The notes under the pieces: generated by a model
Databases searched by the model: none
Told to the model about the DNA's origin: nothing
What the model saw: only the letters and a program-made list of their open reading frames with translations
In this document: one piece after another, positions 43,943 through 55,479 of the stretch
Layout of the letters: the number at the start of each line of letters is the position of its first letter
Numbering within the stretch: position 1 is the stretch's first letter
Program-made: the position numbers and the translations under genes
Assembly: GCA_030015575.1 (NCBI GenBank)
Contig: JASDDO010000028.1
Span: 27,507,154 to 27,571,153, forward strand
From: Agapanthus africanus
Lineage: Eukaryota; Streptophyta; Magnoliopsida; Asparagales; Amaryllidaceae
Direction of reading: 5' to 3'
Length of the DNA stretch: 64,000 nt

Positions 43943-46302
43943 TGATGTAAATCCCCAGTTCCGAATAAAATTTTCTGTATTTTTCCAGAATTTAATCCAA
44001 ATTTAATTCATTTTTAATATATTTTTTTATTATTTAAACTAATTTCCTAAACTCTTAATCCTAAAACTAAATTCCCTAACCCAATCCTATTTCTACCCGA
44101 TCCGACCCATGCCAACCCAACCCGACCCGCTTCCCTCATCTTCCTCCCTCGTTTTCGTTTTCCCGCCTTTCTCCTTCGCGTCACCCCACGCCTCCGTGCT
44201 CTTCGCGCCCACACCTCGAGACCCGCACCCACACCTGCTCGCCTCCGCGTTCTTCGCGCCCGCCTCCACACGACTGGCTCACCCCCAACATCTCCAAGGC
44301 CCAATGGCTCTCGCCACGACTCCCCGCTCCTCGTGCTCGCGTAAGAACCGGCCATCTCCAACAGCCACGACCCACTCTTCTCTCCAACTTCTCCTTCTCA
44401 CTCTCCATCTCTGCTGTTCTCTTCCCTTATCTCCCCTCTCTGCTTCACTCTCTCTCTCTCGTTCTCGTTCTCTTCCAAGCCAAACCCCCACCTCACGTCA
44501 CCGAACTCCTCCCAAGCTCCGACCACCGCCGCTGAGCACCCCAACATTCTCTCTCCTCTTTCCCAACACCTCAACCACCAACACCCTCGCCTCATCTCCA
44601 AGACACACCAAACTGAGCACCCACCAACATCAACACCAACCCCTGCATCTCGCCGACGAACCCAACTCCCTCATCCTTGCACCTTACCGGAGCTTCGACC
44701 CCGTCGCCCCCATGCCTCAGCCGACCTCACCAGAGCCAGAGCCCACTGCACTGGTCTCCTGCAGCCCCCGAGCTCTCCAACTCACCAGCTCCAATCCCCT
44801 GAGCCGCCTGAGCTCACCGCCGGCAGCCCCTCTTCACCCGAGCACTCCGACGTAGTCGCTGGAAATCCCCTGCCGTGGCCTCCTCCACGCCAGTGCTGAA
44901 CCGAGTACTCCGATCTAGCCAAGTCGAGCGCGCATTGTGCAGCGATCGTGCCCGTGTCGTGCCATTTCCGTTGCCGTCGTTGCCTTACCATTGACTTCTT
45001 CACAGAGGTGCGATTGATAATCCGTTTGGTGCATTGGAAACTTAACTGGTAGAACAAAATTTTATTCAACTAGGGCAATAGCTGAATCTGAACACAATTA
45101 CTGGTAAAATGCGTGCGAAGTTGGGATTCCAGTTCTGAAACTGGAATTCCAGAAATCGATCGTTGCCTTTAAATGATGATAACTCCCTAATCTGAACTCC
45201 GTTTGACCTAAAATAAATTTTTATGTTTAGATAATCCAGTGTGCTTCATACGCCCTTTATATTGTTTTGGTCAATTCTAAGCGTATCATTTACCATGAAT
45301 TTTACAACTTATATGGCATTGGTCATTATAGAATAATGAATACCTGTTCAGTGCATTTCTGCATATTTTCATGCTTAAGTTATACCTGCTGCATAATGAT
45401 CATCTGCACAGTCGATATATTAATGTTGGTGATTGGGTTGTGGCAAATACGACAGTAATATTGATAAGTGGAAAAGTGATTGAAAGTGATAGTGATACGT
45501 ATTTATCCACGACTTATCTAATACATGAATGCATACCATAACCCGGGAAATGGGGAAATCAAGATGGAATTGAACTCGTATTTAGCGAGATACAGTGATT
45601 TAGAGGATGATCATTCTCTATCAATGATACACACACACACACACACACTTTAGATCGTGGGCCTAGCGGCACGGCTGACAGGGTTATGTCCTGGGTACAG
45701 TGGACTGTAGTCTCGGGTATGCACGACACCTTTATTAAACACGAGTATCCTCTCCACCATTTGATTTTATAGAATTAGTGACCGTTAAGTAGTGACATAT
45801 GCATTGCTTAGTTCACCGACATGATACTCATATTGCACCATTCATATTCAGTTGTTGTTATTATACACATGTTCTGCAATTCATTGTACTCCTCATGTTT
45901 AATGATATTGCATGCCTATTATATATATCTATTGCTATATGTGTCGCCCTGACGATCTGAGTGTGCATGCTCAGAGGACGAAGTGGATGCAGCCCAGGAG
46001 CATGACTTATCCTTCGAGATTGCGGAGATCTAGACTGCACCACCAGCGCTACTTTCTTTGATTTCAGCATTTGTTATTGGTTAGTTGTTTATTCTGTGAA
46101 CTAAATGTACCTCGAACTCTTTTAAATTGCAATGTAATAAAGTCGTGAACTATGATTTTTCCTTTACCTAAGCACTGTTTATTAATTACCATGTAATGGT
46201 AGAAGCCGAAGTGTGACTACGGCGGGATTATTCCCTGATCGTAGGAGCATGGCTGGCCTAGTTATTCCTCGTATCTCGTATTTTGGGAAGCGGGGCGTGG
46301 CA
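43943..46302 (+). mobile_element. Tekay LTR, 2360 bp, with upstream polypurine tract
   Basis: Starts TGATGTAAATCCCC after the polypurine tract aaggaggg (43933-43940) and ends ggggcgtggca. It follows Tekay pol like a 3' LTR, but is itself followed by a Met-tRNA primer site and leader like a 5' LTR. A C-rich stop-poor block spans 44100-44870. A 9-bp-stem hairpin ATTCCAGTT-CTGA-AACTGGAAT lies at 45126-45147. The open frame 44109-44855 in the C-rich block is not conserved in frame in the other copy. Confidence 0.9.
45629..45648. repeat. (AC)n microsatellite in Tekay LTR
   Basis: Ten AC units at the LTR position that holds (TG)n on the opposite strand at 2109 and (TA)n at 53302. Confidence 0.95.
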
Positions 46303-46489
46303 TGGTTTTATTGGTATCAGATCCAAAGGTTTTGGATGAAATTACAGTTCCGTGGAGGGACCTCTAGACTGAGTTACACCCTTAGCGTATGCCTTATTGC
46401 ATTCTTCCTCACTTCCTAATCATCGTTGAATCATTGTGAAGACTTGCTTGAATCTGATTTCTTTTGATCTTTCACGAATATGGACTCCA
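46303..46489 (+). mobile_element. Tekay primer site and leader, fused to Athila gag
   Basis: TGGTATCAGATC at 46312-46323 is the Met-tRNA primer site with one change. The leader matches 54018-54195 up to gaatatgga-tcc (the gag start), then switches at about 46489 into the Gln/Pro linker of Athila gag (homologous to 37413). The two parents share only ctccaca-like bases at the join. Confidence 0.85.
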
Positions 46490-47311
46490 CAACAACAACA
46501 ACCACCACAACTGAGTCAGCATCCCTTTCAACCGCAACCTTTTCAAAACCTGGCCAACAATTTTTATCCTTATAATAATTCTTTCCCAACGGCCGGTACC
46601 GATAAACCCTCTGCACTCGACACGTTCATTAAACAATCTACACAAACGATGGCTAATTTAACGTCTGCTATCCAAACGTTAATGCAAAACACTGCTTTCT
46701 ACAGTGAAAGCATCAAATCAATAGAGGCATAACTTGCACAGTTAAATGCCGTGATGAGTAAGAGAGAGAAAGGGAAACTTCCATCTCAACCTCTACCGAA
46801 TCCTAGCTACTCACAAAGTCATAATGTGTGTGCCGTAATCACGTTGAGATCGGGAAGAGTGCTAAACTACCAAGTGGGTGAACATGTTGATGACGTTGAT
46901 GTCAATGATATAAATGATACCCCGGCTTCTACTTTTTCTTCTACTTTGTCTAGTCCACCACCTTCTTCCGAACATATTCTCCGTTTTCCACTAGATTCGA
47001 ACCCTCAGCCTACTTCCTCGAGTCAACCTAAAATGATCTCAACTCCAATTCTGGGATCCATTCCATCCTCACAATCTTCTCCAATGTTGATTCTAACCCT
47101 TATTGATAAATCTCCTTATCCAAACAGGTTAAGGGGCAACAGACCAAGTCCACAAATGGAGAAGATTGTGGAAATTTTTAAGCAAGTTAACATAAATATT
47201 TCACTCCTAGATGCCATTCAACAAGTTCCATCTTATGCGAAAATCCTAAAGGACTTGTGCACCAGGAAGAGAAAAATTCAAGTGCCTAAAAAACGACTTC
47301 CTTGCGAGTAA
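46490..47311 (+). pseudogene. Athila gag, C-terminal part (copy 2)
   Basis: Homologous to 37413-38239: Gln/Pro linker, KREKGKLPSQP, CAVITLRSGRVLNY and ...CTRKRK. The N-terminal capsid half is missing because of the Tekay junction. A stop at 46730-46732 interrupts it. Confidence 0.85.
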
Positions 47312-47907
47312 TGTAAGCACTGTTTTTACACAACAAATACCCAAGAAACAAAAGGACCCCAGAAGTACTACCATATCTATTTCTATTGGGGGTAAAAATA
47401 TCAATCGTGCTCTGCTCGATTTAGGTGCTAGTGTTAACTTGCTTCCGGCAATTAGGTATCGGAGAGTTAAAACCGGCGCACTGCACTCTTCGGACGACCG
47501 ATCGATCTATCACCGAACCTAGGGGTGATCTAGAGGACGTGTTAATCAAAGTAGGGGAATTTATATTCCCTGTGAATTTCATAGTTATTGATACACAGCC
47601 TGTAGAAAACCCACAGAACCAAATCGCGGTGATTCTAAGTCGGCCTTTTCTAGCGACTTCCAACACTGCAATCAATTGTCGTAACGGGTTTATGAACCTA
47701 TCCTTCAGAAAAATGTCAATTGAGCTTAACATTTACAAGTTGCGAAGTGAACCCTCCGAACCCTATGCTCAAGTATGTTCTGTCGAAACGATAGATTCTG
47801 ACAGTAGCGAATTTGAACAGTTTCACGATACCGATCTTGACTCCGCTGGTACGTTGTTGTTTGACCCTGCTATTTATTATACACATACAGACCCTTCTAT
47901 CGAGTAG
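47312..47907 (+). pseudogene. Athila aspartic protease region (copy 2)
   Basis: Same structure as 38240-38835, including the same frameshift and the same short deletion after LLDLGASVNLLP. Here the motif keeps GAS. The shared defects show that both copies descend from one already damaged element. Confidence 0.85.
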
Positions 47908-48309
47908 TCCGGGTCAAAATCTAACGCTATATATGAACCTTTTATGGAGTACGAGTATCATCCCGTTCTTTCTGATGAGATTATTATTCGGGATATTGAT
48001 GAAAGTTTTGAAGAAATCTTCGTTGAAAAACTCGCATTCTTAGAAGACATGGGCGTTGTGATGAATCAACCCACACTCAAAGAAGTTGAACCGCCACCTC
48101 TTCTTCTTATCAAGAACGAGAATGTGAATAATCCATCATTGTTTCGTCTCTACAAACCGAGACGTACACCTGTTCTATTACACATCTTATCTTCTCCCTA
48201 CTTCTTCACGTCTATAGGTGACATGATATTCTACCAACCAGTGCGTTACATCGATAAAATATTTGAATGGTTGGTATTGATTTTTGTTATTTGTAAAGAT
48301 TTATATTGA
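47908..48309 (+). pseudogene. Unassigned ORF in the position of pol (copy 2)
   Basis: Homologue of 38836-39240 with a codon-sized deletion (NNPSL against NNPSSL) and several amino-acid changes. No domain is recognised. Confidence 0.5.
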
Positions 48310-49720
48310 CCAATAACTTTAACCCCATCTTTATATTTTTAAATGCTTAATACGGTTTCACTGAAGTTTCGGGAAGGGGGGAGGGAGAAAATATTTTGGC
48401 TCTTAAAAGAAAATAATTTTTTCTAAAAATTGCGAGCCAAAAATAAGTTTGGGGGAGGACTTTACTGTCATTTATTCATGTCCCCGTTACCAACTTTTCC
48501 TCCCAAGTCTCCAGTTTTTTCCAGCTTGACAGATGACATCAGTGAGGACACTGCTGCAAACAGGTTTTGGGGAGGTTTGTACTTATTTACGCATTATTTT
48601 GCATTATCATAAATATAAGCAAAAAATTTTTTTGATAATGAAAGTTTGAAAGTAAAAAATTACATATGAAATATAGGAATAGTTTGAGAAAAATAAGAAA
48701 ATTAGATATTTTCTTAAACGAAACTAGTAATAAGTAGTTATGAGCCGTTGTTCCAAAGGTTAGTAAGATGAAGAAAATTACTAATCTGAGGATAAAAATA
48801 AGTATGAAAAATAGTCCATATTCTTGAGGCCAAACATTTGAACGTTGATACCCTACTATACGCACTTGCACACATCTTGAAACTTGGGATAGTAGAGGAT
48901 ACCTTGAAATGCTCTTGTCTAAAAGCTTTGGTATGAAGAAAAATAAAAATATAAAGAAAAAAATGGTGAAGAAAAATGAACACAGGTTTTGTAATTACTT
49001 AAGGCAGCATAAAAAAAATATAGCGATGGCGCTTTATCACCTAGTACCTTAGACCAACTGGTTTGGAAGCCACTGCTAAGCCTTAGGTGCTGCAAGACGA
49101 GAAATTATGCCTAAATAAGCGAACACATTTGGTAATCGGTCGGTTAGTACCTTAAGAAGTATTAACGGTCGGATGAAGGATGTGTGAGCAATTCCATCTA
49201 AAATATTCACCGACTAAAAAGTACTAAGGAAGATGAACAAGAGTATGATAGCTTGAATTGAATTCTCTAAGTGTTGAGATGACTTTTACACACACGTAGG
49301 GGTATATGATCGATGTTTGGATGAAAGTTAAGGAGGAAGACTAAAGGCGATATTTTATTGAGGGATGATGTGATTTCCGATATCTTTTCATGACCATTAA
49401 GATATGGCTCATGGCAACTGAAAAGCTAGTGTTGTTGGAAACTCTTATTTTTAATTTCTTTCTTTTATAATTCTTATCTTTGTACGTAACTTTTATTTTC
49501 TTTCTTTTATTATGGGATTTTTATGTGTAATCCGCTGAAAACCCTTAGGAGACAACACTCCTCCTATTAGGGACATCTAGAGATTTAACGGCTTGTTGCA
49601 CATGCTAAGTAAAATCGTGTTGCCTACGAAAGTGTGTTAGGTTTTTCTTTTTCTTTTTCTTTCTCCCTTTCTTGAATAACTAGTTTGCTCGGGGCGATCA
49701 AAGTTAAGTTCGGGGGTATT
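48310..49720 (+). mobile_element. Athila 3' noncoding region (copy 2) with polypurine tract
   Basis: Homologous to 39241-40221 and then, beyond the point where copy 1 is cut, to 61270-61700. It contains the conserved hairpin at 48535-48554 and ends with the polypurine tract aagttcgggggta (49706-49718) directly before the LTR. Confidence 0.8.
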
Positions 49721-50209
49721 TGTTCAGTCGAAAATATTGCACATTTGATATAATATTTTCCTTACTTTTCTTAAATATTTAAAGGTGTTTATCATAAATA
49801 TAGAACATATATGGGTTTAGCTGCAAATTTACTCTTTACCATACGTTTATATATTATAATTAATATTATAAAGGAAAATATATGCATATAATATTTATAA
49901 GATATTTTGATAATTTAAATATGCATATCATATCAAATATTCTTAATCAAATTTCTTAAAGATTTATTACCATATAAAATGATTAAGATTATATCCCTAA
50001 TATAACAAATATTACTAACATTATTCATGGAGATATTGTGCAGATTTAGCTCAGGTCGGGAAATCGAGATATTCAAGATATTAGAATAAAAAATCTGCCA
50101 ATAAAATCGTAGAATCAATACTGGCAAAGACTCAATAAATATATGAAAAATCCAGGCATGGAAAAAATCTCCACATGTCAACATGAGAAGGCCCGAGAAG
50201 TTTGGAACC
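49721..50209 (+). mobile_element. Athila 3' LTR of the host element, left part
   Basis: Starts TGTTCAGTCGAAAATATTGCA, the same subtype as 16196. It matches the 5' LTR up to gtttggaacc, where a second Athila element is inserted. It resumes at 63229. Confidence 0.85.
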
Positions 50210-51610
50210 TGTTCAGTCGAAAATACTGCATATTTGATATACCATTTTTCTTAATTTTCTTAGATATTTAAAGGTGTTTATTATAAATATGAAATATATG
50301 AGGGTTTATCTACAAAATATCTATTTTCATATGTTTATATATTATAATTAACATTATGAAGGAAAATGTATGCATATAATATTTATATAATATTTTGATA
50401 ATATAAATATGCATATCATATCAAATATCCTTAACCAATATTCTTAAAATATAATATCATATCAAATGGTTAGGATAATATCTCAAAAATACCAAATATT
50501 ACTAACATTATTCATTGAGATATTGTGCAAGGTTTAGTTCAGGTCAGGAGATCGAGATGTTGAGATATCGGGAATCAGAAATTTGCCGATGAAGTTAGAT
50601 AAAATCGAAGAATCGATACCGACAGAGACTCAGGAAATATTTTCAAGTTCCAGACATTAGCTAAATCTCCATATGTCACAAGAATAAAGCCCCAGAAATT
50701 TGCAGCCAAGATCCCACCAAACAGCCATGGATCCGCGACCAAACCATGAAATATGCGCGGGATCCGCGGCCGATTCACCGAGTCAGGAGTTGGGATTTTC
50801 AGGTTGGATTTGCCACAACTAACCCTAATTCTGGGGATCTTTAGTTTCTGGCTTTGAGCTATATAAATGACCGATGGCTAAACCTAGAAATCATCAAACC
50901 GAAGAGATCACGAAGTTCAAATTGACTCACGCATCCAGGTTGATCAATCGGCTGTTCATTTACTTCCTTCAAGATAGATCGAGAAGCAAACTAGGGTTTT
51001 GTATTCCACTTTCTAAAGGAACAAAAAGTGTAATTGATCAAATTGATTAATAAAGCTAGTTGTTTTATTCTTATTGCATTTATTTTTTTATTTACATCAT
51101 GATCTCAATCCGTTCTTTTATCTCCATCATGTGCGAGTAATTCACCGCTTGATAGGGTTCGTAGGATTATGGTAGATCAACGGAAAATGAAGAATTTCTT
51201 AACTCCTTTTAAATCTTATGAAGTTTATAAACTTTAGCAAAATAAATGTTAACATCCTTATCGGGCGCACTATCAATTTATTGATAGTATTGACCATGAT
51301 TTGAGATTAGATTAATAATTGTTTTGTTAAAGACTAGACATGAATAGAGATCAATGAAAGGGCAAGGGTCAATAGTGTGGAAACACTAGTTTCTTCCAAG
51401 AACCCTAATTCTCATTCATCACTATTAATCTAGTTTTAAATCTATCAATAAATAAAAGGAGTCATCTTTATTAGTCATCCATTACTACTAAATCCAAACG
51501 AACCCTGCCAGTCCTCTCTTCTGATATAAAATCTATATCCGTCTTTAAACTAGATCTATTTTCTACATCCGTATTTTTACGTAGATCTAGAAACTATTCT
51601 CTACTATTCT
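50210..51610 (+). mobile_element. 5' LTR of the inserted Athila element, truncated
   Basis: Starts TGTTCAGTCGAAAATACTGCA and matches the LTR at 61701-63228 up to ctactattct. There a Tekay LTR begins; the last about 150 bp, the primer site and the gag N-terminus are missing. Its target duplication is GGAACC (50204-50209) against GAAACC (63229-63234). Confidence 0.85.
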
Positions 51611-53298
51611 TGATGTAAATCCCCATTCCGAATAAAATTTTCTGTATTTTTCCAGAATTATTCCAAATTTATTTCATTTTTTAAATATTTTTTATTATTT
51701 AAACTAATTTCCTAAACTCTTAATCCTAAAACTAAATTCCCTAACCCAATCCTATTTCTACCCGACCAGACCCATGCCAACCCGACCCGACCCGCTTCCC
51801 TCATCTTCTTCCCTTATCTTCGTTTTCCCGCCTTTCTCCTTCGCGTAACCCCACGCCTCCGCGCTCTTCGTGCCTGCGCCGCGAGACCCGCACCCACACC
51901 CGCTCGCCTCCGCGTTCCTCACGCCCGCCTCCACTCGACCAGCTCACCCTCAACATCTCCAAGGCCCAACGGCTCTCGCCACGACTCCCCGCTCCTCGCG
52001 CCCACGTAAGAACCGGCCATCTCCAACAGCCACGACCCCCTCTTCTCTCCAGCGTCTCCTTCTCACTCTCCATCTCTACATCTCTCCCGTTCTCTTCCCT
52101 CATCTCCCCTCTCTGCTTCACTCTCTCTCTCTCTCGTTCTCGTTCTCCTCCAAGCCAAACCCCCACCTCACGTCACCGAACTCCTCCCAAGCTCCGACCA
52201 CCACCGTCGAGTACCCCAACATTCCCTCTCCTCTTTCCCAACACCTCATCCGCCAACACCCTCGCCTCATCTCCAAGACCCACCAAACTGAGCACCCACC
52301 AACATTAACACCAACCCCTGCATCTCGCCGACGAACCCAACTCCCTCATCCCTGCACCTCACCGGAACTCCGACCCCGTCGCCCCCGCGCCTCAGCCGAC
52401 CTCGCCAGAGCCAGAGCCCACTGCACTGGTCCTCTGCAGCCCCCGAGCTCTCCGACTCACCAGCTCCAATCCCCTGAGCCGCCTGAGATCACCACCGGCA
52501 ACCCCTCTGCACTCGAGCACTCCGACGTAGTCGCTGGAAATCCCCTGCCATGGCCGCCTCCATGCCAGTGCTGAGCCAAGTACTCCGATCTAGGCAAGTC
52601 GAGCGCGCATCGTGCAACGATCGTGCCCGTGTCGTGCCATTTCCGTTGCCATCGTTTCCTTACCATTGACTTCGTCACAGAGGTGTGATTGATAATCCGT
52701 TTGGTGCATTAGAAACTTTACTGGCAGAACAAAATTTTATTCAACTAGGGTAATAGCTGAATCAGAACACAATTACTGGTAAAATGCGCGCGAAGTTGGG
52801 ATTCCAGTTCTGAAACTGGAATTCCAGAAATCGATCGCTGCCTTCAAATGATGATAACTCCCTAATCTGAACTCCGTTTGACCTAAAATAAATTTTTATA
52901 TTTAGATAATCCAGTGTGCTTCATACGCCCTTTATATTGTTTTGGTCAATTCTAAGCGTATGATTTACCGTGAATTTTACAAGTTATATGGCATTGGTTG
53001 TTATAGAATAATGAATACCTGTTCAGTGCATTTCTGCATATTTTCATGCTTAAGTTATACCTGCTGCATAATGATCATCTGCACTATCGATATATTAATG
53101 TTAGTGATTGGGTTGTGGCAAATACGACAGTGATATTGATAACTGGAAAAGTGATTGAAAGTGATAGTGATACGTATTTGTCCACGACCTATCTAATACA
53201 TGAATGCATACCATAACCTGGGGAATGGGGAAATCAAGATGGAATTGAACTCGTATTTAGCGAGGTACAGTGATTTAGAGGATGATCATTCGCTATCA

Positions 53299-53352
<54 letters not shown>

Positions 53353-54017
53353 TACATACATACTTTAGGTCGTAGGCTTAGCGGCATGGCTGACAGGGTT
53401 ATGTCCCGGGCACAGTGGACCGTATTCTCCGGTATGCGCGAGACCCTTGTTAAACACGAGTATCCTCTCCACCATTTGATTTCGTAGAATTAGTTACCGT
53501 TAAGTAATGACATATGCATTGCTTAGTTCACCGACATGATACTCATGTTGCACCATTCATATTTAGTTGTTGTTATTATACACATGTTCTGTAATTTATT
53601 GTACTCCTCATGTTTAATAATACTGCATGACTATTATATATATTTATTGCTATATGTGTCTTCCTAACGATCTGAGTGTGCATGCTTAGAGGACGTAGTG
53701 GATCCAGCACAGGAGCAGGACTTATCCTTCGAGATTGCGGAGATCTAGACTGCACCACCAGCGTTACTTTCTTTGATTTCAGCATTTGTTATTGTTTAGT
53801 TGTTTATTCTATGAAATAAATGTACCTCGAACTCTTTTAAATTGCAATGTAATAAAGTCGTGAACTATGATTTTTCCTTTACTCAAGCACTGTTTATTAA
53901 CTACCATGTAATGCTAGAAGCCGAAGTGTGACTACGGCGGGATTATTCCCTGATCGTAGGAGCATGGCTGGCCTAGTCATCCCTCGTATCCCATATTTTA
54001 GGAAGCGGGGCGTGACA
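51611..54017 (+). mobile_element. Tekay 5' LTR, 2407 bp, inside the Athila LTR
   Basis: TGATGTAAATCCCC...GGGGCGTGACA, followed by a perfect Met-tRNA primer site. It aligns along its length with 43943-46302. The hairpin ATTCCAGTT-CTGA-AACTGGAAT is at 52801-52822. The open frame 51870-52574 differs in frame from its counterpart and is compositional. Confidence 0.9.
53302..53346. repeat. (TA)n microsatellite in Tekay LTR
   Basis: About 22 TA units followed by catatatacatacatac. Confidence 0.95.
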
Positions 54018-54026
54018 TGGTTTTGT

Positions 54027-54038
54027 TGGTATCAGAGC
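54027..54038 (+). promoter_or_regulatory. Tekay primer-binding site
   Basis: TGGTATCAGAGC, a perfect initiator Met-tRNA primer site nine bases after the LTR end. Confidence 0.92.
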
Positions 54039-54195
54039 CAAAGGTTTTGGATGAAATTACAGTTCCGTGGAGGGACCTCTAGACTGAGTTACACCCTTAG
54101 CGTATGCCTTATTGCATTCTTCCTCTCTTCCTAATCATCGTTGAATCATTGTGAAGCCTTGCTTGAATCTGATTTCTTTTGTTCTTTTAGGAATA

Positions 54196-54797
54196 TGGAG
54201 TCCTTAGGCAACTCCTCAGGTGCCGGTCACCACGATCGTACCAAGAAGATTCTTAGCACACTGATGACCTTGGCCCAAGCTCAAGAGAGAAAGACCGATT
54301 TTCTGGCCGAGGGATTGAAGGCGGTACAAGAGACCGCAATTACAGCCCTGGAGTGATCTACGGCTGTTTCCGCGCCCCCGAGGGTGCGCTCGTACCGACT
54401 ACACATGCTAGGGTTGGTACCGTTTCAGACTTCAGGAAGCTCCATCCAGCAGTGTTCACGGGATCAGCAAGTCCACTTGAGTCCGAACAATGGCTCATCG
54501 ACATAGAGAATCTCCTAACTGCCGCTTGAATTCCTGACGACGACAGAGTGAACGTAGTGATGATTCAACTAGAAGACGAGGCCCGCACGTGGTGGTCCGT
54601 AGAGGAGAGCCGGCTAAAAAAACCTATTGGATGGGACACGTTCTCCACGTGCTTCCTGAATCATTACTTTCTGGCTACTGCCAAGGCCTAGATGGAGGAA
54701 AAGTTTATTATGTTGAAGCAAAATGGACGCTCAGTGGATGTCTACGCCGCAGAGTTCAATCGGCTGAGTCGCTTCGCACCGTACATGGTAGCCACCG
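54196..54797 (+). pseudogene. Tekay gag, N-terminal part, truncated
   Basis: Starts MESLGNSSGAGHHDRTKK at 54196, with a stop at 54354. Continuing in a shifted frame it gives FRKLHPAVFTGSASPLESEQW, EDEARTWWS, NGRSVDVYAAEFNRLSRFAP and YMVATEE, the standard Tekay capsid motifs. The frame joins Athila gag at about 54797 within shared gaagagtg bases. Protease, RT, integrase and 3' LTR of this Tekay are missing. Confidence 0.85.
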
Positions 54798-55474
54798 AAG
54801 AGTGTTGAACAACTAAGTGGGTGAACAGATTGAAGATGAGGAATCAATTGAAACCCCGGCTTCCACTTCTTACCCTAATTCATCTAGTCTCCCACCTTCT
54901 TCCGAGCCTATTCTCCGTTTTCTCCAAAGTTCGAACCTTTCGCCCACTTCCTCGAGTCAACCTAAAACGATCCCTACTCCAATTCTGGGATCGATTCCAT
55001 CCCTACAAACTTCTCCACAAATGTTGGACCCAAAACTTATTGATAAAGCTCCGTTTCCAAACTGGTTGAGGGCCAACAAACTTAATGCATAAATGGAGAA
55101 GATTGTGGAAATGTTTAAGCAAGTTAACATAAATATCCCTCTCCTAGATGCTATTCAACAAGTTCCGTCTTATGAAAAAATCCTTAAGGACTTGTACACT
55201 AGGAAGAGAAAAACTCAAGTGCCGAAAAAGTTATTCATGACAAGTAACGTGAGCACAGCTTTTACCCAACAATTGCCTAAGAAACGTAATGACCCTGGTT
55301 GTCCTACAATATCTATAACTATTGGGGGAAAAAGCATCAATCATACTCTACTTGACCTCGGCGCTAGTGTTAACATGCTTCCATATTCCGTCTATGAGCT
55401 GCTAGGTATAGAAGAGTTGAAACCTGCCCATCGCACTCTCCAGATGGCAGACCGATTTATCGCCCAACTTAGGG
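54798..55474 (+). pseudogene. Athila gag C-terminus and protease N-terminal half (inserted element)
   Basis: Gag tail VLNN...VGEQIEDEESIETP, one stop at 55090-55092, then in the same frame MEKIVEMFKQVNIN, CTRKRK-equivalent YTRKRK and the retropepsin motif LLDLGASVNMLPYSVYELLGIEELKP. Unlike the two other copies the YSVYE stretch is intact. An antisense LTR interrupts the protease at 55479. Confidence 0.87.
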
Positions 55475-55479
55475 GTGAG

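Noticed and set aside
44109..44855. 248-codon open frame in the Tekay LTR (and 51870-52574 in the other copy)
   Set aside because: The C-rich block is naturally stop-poor, and the two copies are not open in the same frame along their length. Proline/serine composition with no motif.
46303..46323. Reading 43943-46302 as the 5' LTR of a complete Tekay element to its right
   Set aside because: After 187 bp of leader the sequence switches to Athila gag; no Tekay gag or pol follows.
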